Shown here piece after piece: positions 1 through 5,612 of a DNA stretch of 10,824 nucleotides. Each line of letters starts with the position of its first letter. The stretch's first letter is position 1. The position numbers and the translations under genes were made by a program. Source of the stretch: Candidatus Woesearchaeota archaeon. Its GTDB lineage: Archaea > Nanobdellota > Nanobdellia > Woesearchaeales > GW2011-AR9. The DNA lies in the NCBI GenBank assembly GCA_016181345.1, contig JACOZM010000065.1, positions 1-10,824 of the forward strand. Direction: 5' to 3'. The notes beneath the pieces were generated by a model. It was not told where the DNA came from. It saw only the letters and a list, made by a program, of their open reading frames with translations, and made no database searches.

Positions 1-57
1 GCAGATAAACGATTTACGAAGTTAAGTGATGACGAAATAAGAAAGTTAACGAAGTAA
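1..57 (+). CDS. 3' end of a truncated CDS, product unknown
   Basis: Frame 1 is open from the first base and ends with TAA at 55-57. It gives an 18-residue, lysine-rich, hydrophilic tail (ADKRFTKLSDDEIRKLTK). The composition is protein-like, and a T-rich stretch of terminator type follows immediately. The rest of the gene lies left of the window, so no function can be given. It converges on the minus-strand operon ending at 118. The call rests only on a short open frame and its context. Confidence 0.45.
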   Translation, partial: ADKRFTKLSDDEIRKLTK

Positions 58-91
58 GTTTTATTAAATAGGCTTGGTTTATTTTTAGCAT

Positions 92-117
92 CGATTTTTT
101 TTATTTCTTTATTTTTA
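92..117 (+). terminator. T-tract terminator for the left-edge gene
   Basis: Runs of eight, three and five T's occur within 26 nt, about 35 nt after the stop at 55-57. Oligo-T tracts without a strong hairpin are the usual intrinsic termination signal in archaea. The tract lies between two convergent genes. No comparable T-tract is visible on the minus strand after the stop at 118. Confidence 0.45.
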
Positions 118-852
118 TCACTTTAACTCTCTAGCCACTCTTTCCCAAAACTGACGACTGGATTTATCCTTCTCTTCACCTGGACCACAATCGAAAAGTC
201 TCCAACCTTGACGTTGAACATAATCTTGAACCGGCTGAGTAAGAATGTCATGATGATAGGTAGAAGTAGTTAACAGTAAGGGCAACCCCATTTCTCGTGC
301 TTTTTCCGCAACCATTATTCCTAACGGCTGATTGGCTTCTGATTCAAGTACTGCTTGACGTAAAGCCCCATAATAATCTTTCTGCTGACCATAATCTCTC
401 TCAACTGCCCACCCAATCGTATCGACTAAAGAAGTTGTAGCAACATTTTTTCCGATCGTCGAGGCAATATGAACAATCGTTCTAACTAAAGTACTTTCTC
501 TTGCGTTTGCTCCTAAAGAATGCCTTGAAATAAACTCTGCATATTTTCGTAATTCAACCGGATTAAATTCAACAGATTCAGCAATCGCTCGGCTAAATTC
601 TACAATGGCTGACTCTCGTGGATCTGATTGCGCCATTCTTTCAATTAAATCCTTTCCGATAGTTCTCTCACCACTTCCCGTACGTTCAGGAAAAAAACAA
701 TCCGTAACAACTCCCGTTATTCCTGATATCGTAAGTTTATCCATAGCCTCTGCATAATCTCTAGCTAAAGCTACTTGACGTTGAGAACTTAGAACGTCTA
801 CTCCTACTTGCGCATATCCAGGATTATCTTCAACTAAAAGTATATTGTCCAT
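118..852 (-). CDS. Receiver-like (response-regulator fold) protein with large helical insert
   Basis: A 244-residue protein, last gene of the minus-strand operon. The N-terminus (ILLVEDN, residues 4-10) has the acidic pair E8-D9 of receiver domains. GVVTDCFFPE (47-56) places D51 at the usual phospho-acceptor position at the end of strand 3. Residues about 60-175 are an atypical, mostly helical insert. The receiver pattern resumes at QPLGIMVAEKAREMGLPLLL (175-194), followed by TTSTYHH (195-201), where the fold normally has its Thr/Ser switch. The conserved Lys of true receivers is not evident, so phosphorylation is uncertain. There is no DNA-binding output domain. The start lies 3 nt after the stop of the upstream gene and has only a weak GGTTA ahead of it, so translational coupling is likely. 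The fold is read from motifs only. Confidence 0.6.
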   Translation of the reverse strand: MDNILLVEDNPGYAQVGVDVLSSQRQVALARDYAEAMDKLTISGITGVVTDCFFPERTGSGERTIGKDLIERMAQSDPRESAIVEFSRAIAESVEFNPVELRKYAEFISRHSLGANARESTLVRTIVHIASTIGKNVATTSLVDTIGWAVERDYGQQKDYYGALRQAVLESEANQPLGIMVAEKAREMGLPLLLTTSTYHHDILTQPVQDYVQRQGWRLFDCGPGEEKDKSSRQFWERVARELK

Positions 853-855
853 TTT

Positions 856-1872
856 TTAACCATAAAATTCTATTGCTGGATCAAGAACCTTCTCCCAATA
901 TTCTCGTCCAGATGATTTCCAATAAGTACTCCATCGTTTTCCCTTTACTGCTTTTACCATCTCCGAAGTAGGCTTCCAGCCTATCCCTACCAAGTCAAAC
1001 ATCTTTTTAAAGAGATAACATCGGATCATCAAACCTTTCTGTTTCAGATCTTCTCTATTCAAATCTAACAATTTTTTCCATTGCTGAACTGATTCCTGCT
1101 CAATAGCTTGAACAATTTTTTTAATCTCTTCTTGATCATTAACAACTTCGCCATCTACTTCTACAGAATACTTCTTTAGTCCGTTGATATGATCTCCTTG
1201 ATACATACTATGACAAGAAATAGCATCAACAGAAAATTTTACATTCTCATAAACACAATATATCGTTACCGATTTATAAGGAAAATTGGTTTTCCACAAT
1301 GAGGTCGGTTTCAAATCTTCAAAATGTTTAATGACCAGAATATGGTCCTTGCCCAGATGATATGGCCCCATATTCTCCGCGCTATAATCTGTATAAAAGT
1401 CAGTATACAACCCATTGGCTAAATGATAACAAGCCGTGTATAACCTTCCCAAGAGTCGAGCAATAGTGCTATCAGCAGGAGAAAATGGTTTATTCATTAA
1501 GCGAGAAACTTCTTGAGAAGTGTGACAAATATTACTCTTAGTTCCATCAACATCATCTTGAGCAATTTCTTGTAAAACTGAATAAAAGAAGTTTGCAATC
1601 TTTACCCTTCTATCCCTTGGAATTTTTGCTGACTTTAAATCCATGAGGATAAAATAAAGATGGGCTCGTAAATTTCCGGATCTGATAGTCTTAGCAACCT
1701 TAGCTAAAGGAATTTTCTGTTCACTAACTTCATCTACAATCTTCTCTAGCTTATGTATCCATTCTTGAGCAAAAAGAGGATGAAACATAAAGTGAGACAT
1801 TGGTTTCAAAGTACCTAAGTCCATATCTCCTAAAGCATTAAGGATTGATTGGTTGTATGATTTTAGTGTCAT
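856..1872 (-). CDS. Conserved-looking protein of unknown function, partner of a swivel-domain gene
   Basis: A 338-residue soluble protein with no recognised family. The frame is open back to an ATG at 1902, but a GGAGG (minus strand, 1877-1881) sits 4 nt before the ATG at 1870-1872. MTLKSYNQ is therefore the better start and the ten residues before it are probably leader. There is no signal peptide or membrane segment. The N-terminal half (about 25-160) is helical. The middle (175-240) looks like beta strands (HILVIKHF, SVTIYCVYENVKFSVDAIS) and is rich in His and Cys. The C-terminus (250-338) is helical with many Trp and Lys. It lies between a stand-alone phosphohistidine swivel domain upstream and a receiver-like gene 3 nt downstream. 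It may be the partner that a swivel domain needs, but no ATP-grasp or PEP-binding motif is visible. Confidence 0.7.
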   Translation of the reverse strand: MTLKSYNQSILNALGDMDLGTLKPMSHFMFHPLFAQEWIHKLEKIVDEVSEQKIPLAKVAKTIRSGNLRAHLYFILMDLKSAKIPRDRRVKIANFFYSVLQEIAQDDVDGTKSNICHTSQEVSRLMNKPFSPADSTIARLLGRLYTACYHLANGLYTDFYTDYSAENMGPYHLGKDHILVIKHFEDLKPTSLWKTNFPYKSVTIYCVYENVKFSVDAISCHSMYQGDHINGLKKYSVEVDGEVVNDQEEIKKIVQAIEQESVQQWKKLLDLNREDLKQKGLMIRCYLFKKMFDLVGIGWKPTSEMVKAVKGKRWSTYWKSSGREYWEKVLDPAIEFYG

Positions 1873-1876
1873 TTTT

Positions 1877-1881
1877 CCTCC
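1877..1881 (-). promoter_or_regulatory. Strong Shine-Dalgarno deciding the start of the 338-residue protein
   Basis: GGAGG on the minus strand lies just ahead of the ATG at 1870-1872. The upstream in-frame ATG at 1902 has no such site. This favours the downstream start. Confidence 0.6.
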
Positions 1882-1939
1882 ATTATTATTAGCAATTTCC
1901 ATTACATATCAGTTCTAATAAGATAACACAATTAATCTA

Positions 1940-2257
1940 TTAATGAGCTTCTATCTCTCCTGACTTACCATCCATTGTAATCACTTGGCCATTCTTCAGT
2001 AATTCAGTTGCTTGTTTAACTGCTACAATACAAGCTATACCTAATTCTCGTGAAACAATCGAAGGATGACTCGTCATTCCCCCTACTTCACAGATGATTC
2101 CTCCAGCTTTTGCCATCAAGGGAACCATCGTCGGATCAGTAAGCCGAGTGACTAAGATATCTCCCTCTTCAAATAAAGCATGATCTTTAGAACTTTTAAT
2201 GATCCTAACTTTACCTTGAACATTTCCCGTACTTGTTCCCATACCTTTTAATTTCAT
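1940..2257 (-). CDS. Stand-alone phosphohistidine swivel (PEP-utilising enzyme mobile) domain
   Basis: A 105-residue protein that is essentially only the swivelling domain of PEP synthase, pyruvate phosphate dikinase and enzyme I (PF00391 type). The signature GGMTSHPSIVSRELGIACIV (59-78) contains the phospho-acceptor His (H64, in the T-S-H motif). The usual small residue after the His is Pro here. In the known enzymes this domain carries phosphate between an ATP-grasp and a PEP-binding domain. Neither is fused to it or encoded next to it in this window, so donor and acceptor are unknown. GAGGTTA lies about 6 nt before the ATG as a ribosome binding site. It sits between the HAD gene (62 nt upstream) and the 338-residue protein. 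Confidence 0.85.
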   Translation of the reverse strand: MKLKGMGTSTGNVQGKVRIIKSSKDHALFEEGDILVTRLTDPTMVPLMAKAGGIICEVGGMTSHPSIVSRELGIACIVAVKQATELLKNGQVITMDGKSGEIEAH

Positions 2258-2292
2258 GTTTTTAACCTCTATTGTTATAGTTAGTAACCTTC

Positions 2293-2319
2293 AAAAAAGA
2301 TCTTAAAAAATAAAAGATC
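2293..2319 (-). terminator. Hairpin plus T6 after the HAD gene
   Basis: Read on the minus strand directly after the HAD stop codon: GATCTT, a 9-nt T-rich loop, AAGATC, then TTTTTT. This is a 6-bp stem followed by an oligo-U run. It lies inside the apparent operon, so it could reduce transcription into the swivel gene or mark an RNA processing point. The stem is AT-rich and weak. Confidence 0.4.
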
Positions 2320-2963
2320 CTACATAGATAAATCTTTTGTCAAATGCTCTAGAGATTCATTCATATGGCCTCGATAGATATTCCTATCCTGCTCTACAAC
2401 ACTTAATCCTGAAGCTGTAGAGGTAACATGATACCCTCTCGTTGCATTTAAGCCAGTAACGGCAGCATCTAAGTTTGCCCACGTATCTTCCCAAATTCCT
2501 ACAACTTCATTTGCATCATATTTTTGAACTGCTTTAGCCCAAGTTTCTGGCTTTTTCTTGCTGCCGATTGAAACTGTACTTATTAAATCCTGTTTTCCCA
2601 CCAAATCCTGAGCCGTAACACTTTGCCCTGTTCGAGAAGAATAATCTTCAGCAGCTTTATTTACAGCATATTCTAAAATATTATCAGTTCCTGCTGAAAC
2701 AACTACCGGCTTAATACCTTGCTCCCGAAGATACAAACAGCTCTCTGCAAACCCCGGCATGATGATAGGAGTTTCTTTACCACTTAATACTAAATCTTCT
2801 TCATCCCGAGCTTCTTCCTCTAGAGTCTTACCAGTATAACCATGTTTTTTAACCGCTCTACAAGTGGAGCGATTGCCCCTTTCTCCGTTTCCCAGCCGTT
2901 AGTATCATAATGATAACACGGCCCCAATACATCAAATACCGCTATTTTATCTTGTTTTGTCAT
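2320..2963 (-). CDS. HAD-superfamily phosphohydrolase, reading frame broken by a -1 frameshift
   Basis: The frame starts at the ATG at 2963, behind GAGGTTAC, and reads MTKQDKIAVFDVLGPCYHYD. This has HAD motif I (D11, DxxG form). It stops at TAG 2820-2822 after 47 residues. A second frame (2844 to 2320) continues the protein with HGYTGKTLEEEARDEEDL, cap-like residues, motif II (VVVSAGT), motif III (SKKKPE) and motif IV (GIWEDTWANLDA). Joining the frames with a -1 shift at the six-A run (2845-2850) gives about 214 residues, a normal size for a small HAD phosphatase with a helical cap. The shift site in the zero frame is exactly A-AAA-AAC. Possible causes are programmed frameshifting, a genuine mutation, or a one-base assembly error in the homopolymer. 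The ATG at 2760 would give only a 146-residue protein lacking motif I and has no ribosome binding site. Confidence 0.7.
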
Positions 2964-2984
2964 TTTTGTAACCTCATTATTTTT

Positions 2985-3006
2985 ATATTGTTTTCATATT
3001 GTTTTT
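2985..3006 (-). repeat. Two direct repeats of AAAACAATAT, one helical turn apart
   Basis: AAAACAATAT occurs twice on the minus strand with a period of 11 bp, between the TATA-like box at 3023-3030 and the HAD start at 2963. The helical spacing fits a protein binding site, but low complexity could also explain it. Confidence 0.3.
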
Positions 3007-3019
3007 ATGTTATCTTTAT

Positions 3020-3034
3020 GACGTTTATATCGTC
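3020..3034 (-). promoter_or_regulatory. TATA-like box inside a GACG/CGTC dyad, possible HAD-gene promoter
   Basis: On the minus strand GACG-ATATAAA-CGTC places a TATA-like element symmetrically between 4-bp inverted arms. Transcription would start near 2998, giving a leader of about 35 nt to the GAGG site of the HAD gene. This would give the HAD gene its own promoter apart from the small ORF upstream. The arms are short, so the dyad may be chance. Confidence 0.35.
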
Positions 3035-3048
3035 GTTATCTATTTCAC

Positions 3049-3183
3049 TTAACCTATGAGTCTCCCTTTCGGCAAGAGCTTCATCCTCAACGTTTCCGCA
3101 TCCATCTCAATTTTCTCTTGATCAAAGTCATTCATCTTCTTCACCTTCTTTTTATCATGTTCTTGATTCATTGTATCCATCAT
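3049..3183 (-). CDS. Small ORF, 44-residue charged protein
   Basis: An ATG at 3181-3183 (or the next ATG at 3178-3180) opens a 44-codon frame ending in TAA at 3049-3051. GGGTGA lies just upstream as a plausible ribosome binding site, best spaced for the second ATG. The product is hydrophilic and charged, with an unusually Lys- and Met-rich N-terminal half (DKKKVKK) and a C-terminal KLLPKGRLIG. There is no membrane segment or known motif. It sits 85 nt upstream of the HAD gene in the same direction and behind its own TATA-like box (3252-3259), so it may be the first gene of the accessory operon. The call depends on the ribosome binding site and placement, since short open frames also arise by chance. 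Confidence 0.4.
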   Translation of the reverse strand: MMDTMNQEHDKKKVKKMNDFDQEKIEMDAETLRMKLLPKGRLIG

Positions 3184-3251
3184 TTCACCCTTTTCCGATT
3201 CTCTCAAACAGCTTATTTGTTTTAACTATTTAGTAGTAATACATCCTCTTT

Positions 3252-3259
3252 TATTTAAA
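3252..3259 (-). promoter_or_regulatory. TATA box of the leftward operon
   Basis: TTTAAATA on the minus strand. An archaeal start site 25-27 nt downstream would fall near 3228, giving a 40-45 nt leader before the 44-residue ORF. It is separated by 5 bp from the palindrome at 3265-3284. Confidence 0.4.
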
Positions 3260-3264
3260 TTCGT

Positions 3265-3284
3265 GTTGTCGTTTTTCCGACAGC
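3265..3284. promoter_or_regulatory. 20-bp palindrome between divergent promoters, candidate TrmB operator
   Basis: GTTGTCG, 6 nt, CGACAGC: 7-bp arms with one mismatch, GC-rich within very AT-rich DNA. It lies 5 bp from the leftward TATA box and 4 bp from the rightward one, over the BRE region of both. A regulator bound here could control its own gene at 3314 and the leftward operon together. Assigning it to the adjacent TrmB is an inference. Confidence 0.5.
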
Positions 3285-3288
3285 AAAA

Positions 3289-3296
3289 TTTATATA
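3289..3296 (+). promoter_or_regulatory. TATA box of the first TrmB gene, leaderless
   Basis: TTTATATA preceded by purine-rich GCAAAA (BRE-like). The expected start site at about 3316-3320 coincides with the GTG (3314) and ATG (3320) start codons, so the mRNA is probably leaderless or nearly so. Confidence 0.6.
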
Positions 3297-3313
3297 GAAA
3301 ATAAGCTTATTTT

Positions 3314-4435
3314 GTGGATATGGACATTCCTGGCGTCTTAGCTGAATTAGGCTTATCTGAAGGAGAGATTAAGGTTTATTTAGCTCTTTTAAAGCTAAGT
3401 TCGGTTCCCGTAAGCAAGATTAAAGAAGAAACCCAGATGCATAGGACGACAATTTATGATTTCTTAGAAAAACTATTGAATAAAGGGTTGATCAATTACG
3501 TCATCAGAAACAATGTTAAATATTATACTGCTGCTAATCCCACTAAGCTCTTTGAATTTTTAAAAGAAAAACAAGATCATCTGCAAACTATTCTTCCCGA
3601 ACTGCAAAAACTCCACCAATTTCAGCAGGAAGAAACGAAAGTTGAAGTTTATCAAGGAAAAGAAGGACTAAAAACAGTAATGCTAGGATGTATTAGAACA
3701 GGAAAAGAAACTGTTGGAATGGGCATAGATGATGGCTTATTCAAGAAAAATCTACCCGTATTTATCGAGCAATACCAACGTTTACTAGAAGAAAATAATA
3801 TTAAAGAACGAATCCTAGCTAGCGGAAATGCAGAATATTATTTTCATACAAAACAAACAAAATATAAATTTCTTCCTGAAGAGTTATTCAGCCCTATTTC
3901 TACATTGATTTATGGGGATAAAATTCAAATAGTTATTTGGGAACCTAATTTAACTACACTGTTAATCGAAAATAAAAGCCTTGCCGAATCCTTCAAAAAA
4001 CATTTTGAAAATTTATGGAATCAAGAATCCATGATTTTTAGAGGAATAAAAGATGTCCAGTCTGTGTTTATGGATATGGCTAATTCCCTAAAGAAAGGCG
4101 AGGAGTACAGTGTTTTTGGAGTTCCTCCAGCCGCTGATAAATATTCTCCTTTCTTTGAAGAGATGATGATTAAAATGAAGGAAAATGGCAGCAAAGCCAG
4201 AGCTGTCTTTGACCAAAGAGCTATTGAGCAAGCTAAAGCTTGTGAAAAATTTCCTTTTTTTAAGGTGAGAACCTTAGATTCCAAGTATATGTCGCCTGCC
4301 GAAGTAGGTATTTACGGAACTAAAGTCATGATTGTACTCTGGACGGAAACACCTCAAGCCTTCCTCATTAACAATGCTGAAGTAGCCAATTCTTTCCGCC
4401 AGTTCTTCGAGTTCTTCTGGAATATGGCGAAATGA
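3314..4435 (+). CDS. TrmB-family transcriptional regulator with two tandem sensor domains
   Basis: A 373-residue protein. Residues 7-80 form the TrmB winged helix (SKIKEETQMHRTTIYDFLEK as recognition region, then the wing NNVKYYTAANP). A coiled linker at 82-108 follows. Then come two copies of the C-terminal PLD-like effector domain: copy 1 about 109-237, ending LIENKSLAESFKKHFENLWN, and copy 2 about 240-371, ending LINNAEVANSFRQFFEFFWN. The regulators of this family I know carry a single C-terminal sensor that binds sugars or other ligands. The start is GTG at 3314 or ATG at 3320, and both fit a leaderless transcript from the TATA at 3289. It is transcribed divergently from the accessory operon across a palindrome, so autoregulation plus control of that operon is likely. 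The ligand is unknown. Confidence 0.85.
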   Translation: MDMDIPGVLAELGLSEGEIKVYLALLKLSSVPVSKIKEETQMHRTTIYDFLEKLLNKGLINYVIRNNVKYYTAANPTKLFEFLKEKQDHLQTILPELQKLHQFQQEETKVEVYQGKEGLKTVMLGCIRTGKETVGMGIDDGLFKKNLPVFIEQYQRLLEENNIKERILASGNAEYYFHTKQTKYKFLPEELFSPISTLIYGDKIQIVIWEPNLTTLLIENKSLAESFKKHFENLWNQESMIFRGIKDVQSVFMDMANSLKKGEEYSVFGVPPAADKYSPFFEEMMIKMKENGSKARAVFDQRAIEQAKACEKFPFFKVRTLDSKYMSPAEVGIYGTKVMIVLWTETPQAFLINNAEVANSFRQFFEFFWNMAK

Positions 4436-4490
4436 TTGCTCAAAGCACAAATCAAAGTTCCAACAAAAACCACATAGTTTCTAGTAAAAC

Positions 4491-4518
4491 CATCTTCATT
4501 TTAAAAAAATGAATGATG
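4491..4518. repeat. Hairpin-forming inverted repeat between trmB-like gene and SBDS
   Basis: CATCTTCATTTT (4491-4502) pairs with AAAATGAATGATG (4506-4518) around an AAA loop, with one bulged T. This gives 8 bp plus 4 bp. It lies 55 nt after the regulator stop and about 55 nt before SBDS. No T-run follows on the plus strand, so it is not a classical terminator. It may stabilise the 3' end of the regulator mRNA. Confidence 0.5.
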
Positions 4519-4540
4519 ATTAATTAATAAAACTTAGAAA

Positions 4541-4550
4541 AGTTTAAATC
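4541..4550 (+). promoter_or_regulatory. TATA box of SBDS gene, leaderless
   Basis: AGTTTAAATC with an upstream purine-rich AGAAA. It sits about 25-30 nt before the ATG at 4573, which has no ribosome binding site. This is the expected geometry of a leaderless archaeal transcript. Confidence 0.5.
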
Positions 4551-4572
4551 GCAATAAAATAACCTTCTCTGA

Positions 4573-5253
4573 ATGTCCGATAAAATAAGTATAGCCAGAC
4601 TAAAAAAATTTGGCAAGACTTTTGAACTCAGCGTTGACCCAGAAGCTGCACTAAAATACAAAAAAGGTGGAGCTGAACTTCACGATGTCTTGATGGCCAG
4701 CCACATTTTTACTAATGCAAAAAGAGGAGAAATGCCGACGGAAGTTGAATTACAGCAAGTCTTTAAAACAACCGATGTGGAAAAAATAGCTGATCTTATT
4801 CTTAAAGAAGGAGAAATCCAACTGACGTCAGAACATCGAGCCATAGAGCGAGAACAAAAAAAGAAAAAGCTCATCAATATGATTAGAACTTTAGCAGTCG
4901 ATCCAAAAAATAATTTGCCTATTCCTCCTGAAAGGATTGAATTAGCCTTAGAAGAAGGAAAAATTCATTTAAACGATAATAAAACCGTTGAAGAGCAATT
5001 TGATGATATCATTAAACGGCTCCGTCCAATTCTAGCCTTAAAAATTGAGCAAAAACGTCTTTCCATTGAAATCCCTAGCAAGTATGCTGGAAAAGCTCAA
5101 GGACAAATGCGAAAATATTCTATTATTAGAGAAGAATGGCTTCCAACAGGAGCATGGAAAGTAACGATCGAAAGCCCAGCCGGTTTAGTACCTGAAATAA
5201 TTGACCAATTAAATGCGCTAACCCACGGAGAAGTTGTCGTAGAGATTAAGTAA
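4573..5253 (+). CDS. SBDS/Sdo1 ribosome maturation factor
   Basis: A 226-residue protein matching archaeal SBDS in length and order. The FYSH domain (about 1-90) contains LMASHIFTNAKRGEMPTEVE and ends with GEIQLT. The central helical domain (about 95-160) contains the family stretch AVDPKNNLPIPPERIELAL. The ferredoxin-like C-terminal domain is at about 163-226. In eukaryotes SBDS works with the GTPase EFL1 to release eIF6 from the 60S subunit, and archaeal homologues bind the large ribosomal subunit. In most archaea it heads the exosome operon. Here it has its own promoter and is separated from rrp4 by about 1.6 kb of unrelated genes. Identification is secure. Confidence 0.96.
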   Translation: MSDKISIARLKKFGKTFELSVDPEAALKYKKGGAELHDVLMASHIFTNAKRGEMPTEVELQQVFKTTDVEKIADLILKEGEIQLTSEHRAIEREQKKKKLINMIRTLAVDPKNNLPIPPERIELALEEGKIHLNDNKTVEEQFDDIIKRLRPILALKIEQKRLSIEIPSKYAGKAQGQMRKYSIIREEWLPTGAWKVTIESPAGLVPEIIDQLNALTHGEVVVEIK

Positions 5254-5312
5254 GTAAAAAATGAAGATCTCCATCAAGAAGATAAATCTATTTCATCTCT
5301 CTTCTAGGAAAA

Positions 5313-5320
5313 TTTATATA
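5313..5320 (+). promoter_or_regulatory. TATA box of the SemiSWEET gene
   Basis: TTTATATA preceded by GGAAAA. The predicted start site at about 5343-5347 falls inside the ATA repeat, giving a leader of about 10-15 nt made only of repeat units. Confidence 0.55.
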
Positions 5321-5334
5321 TGAAACTTTATGCT

Positions 5335-5356
5335 ATAATAATAATAATAATAATAA
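5335..5356. repeat. (ATA)7 microsatellite at the SemiSWEET start site
   Basis: Seven perfect ATA units plus one A run up to the C before the ATG at 5358. The tract occupies the space between TATA box and start codon, so changes in copy number would alter the start site and leader length but not the reading frame. Confidence 0.85.
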
Positions 5357-5357
5357 C

Positions 5358-5612
5358 ATGGATCTTATACAGATAAGTGGATACTTGGCCGGTATTATTA
5401 TTGCTATATCTTTAACACCACAAGTTATCCAAGCATGGAAGACAAAATCAACAAGGGACATCTCTTTACCGTGGACTCTCCTCCTATTAACTGGCTTGGT
5501 ATTATACTTTGTATATGGTTTTGGTATTGGAGAAATGCCCATCATTGTAGCTAATATCATTGAGACTTTGTTAGTTATCTCGCTAATTATAGCAAAATTA
5601 ATCTACAAATGA
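5358..5612 (+). CDS. SemiSWEET-type PQ-loop sugar transporter
   Basis: An 84-residue integral membrane protein with three predicted helices (about 4-24, 38-56, 61-81). The PQ motif sits at the end of helix 1 (SLTPQVIQAWKTKSTRDIS, residues 18-36). This is the single triple-helix bundle of SemiSWEETs, which work as dimers to move sugars by facilitated diffusion. Eukaryotic SWEETs carry two bundles. The length is typical of the family. The start follows the ATA repeat and has no ribosome binding site. The end overlaps the tail of the convergent oxygenase-partner gene by 10 nt (5603-5612). The substrate cannot be read from the sequence, and some short PQ-loop proteins are not sugar carriers. Confidence 0.88.
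   Translation: MDLIQISGYLAGIIIAISLTPQVIQAWKTKSTRDISLPWTLLLLTGLVLYFVYGFGIGEMPIIVANIIETLLVISLIIAKLIYK

Noticed and set aside
2320..2760. HAD gene starting at the ATG at 2760
   Set aside because: That start removes motif I with the catalytic Asp and has no ribosome binding site. The upstream frame supplies both.
4021..4284. 87-residue open frame on the minus strand
   Set aside because: It lies wholly inside the TrmB regulator on the opposite strand, has no ribosome binding site, and reads as antisense low-complexity hydrophobic sequence.
5277..5305. Inverted arms AGAAGA / TCTTCT between SBDS and the SemiSWEET gene
   Set aside because: Purine/pyrimidine-rich low-complexity arms with a 17-nt spacer and no T-run. 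Likely chance.
5333..5560. 75-residue minus-strand frame ending in poly-leucine
   Set aside because: It is antisense to the SemiSWEET gene and its leucine run is only the (ATA)7 repeat read backwards.
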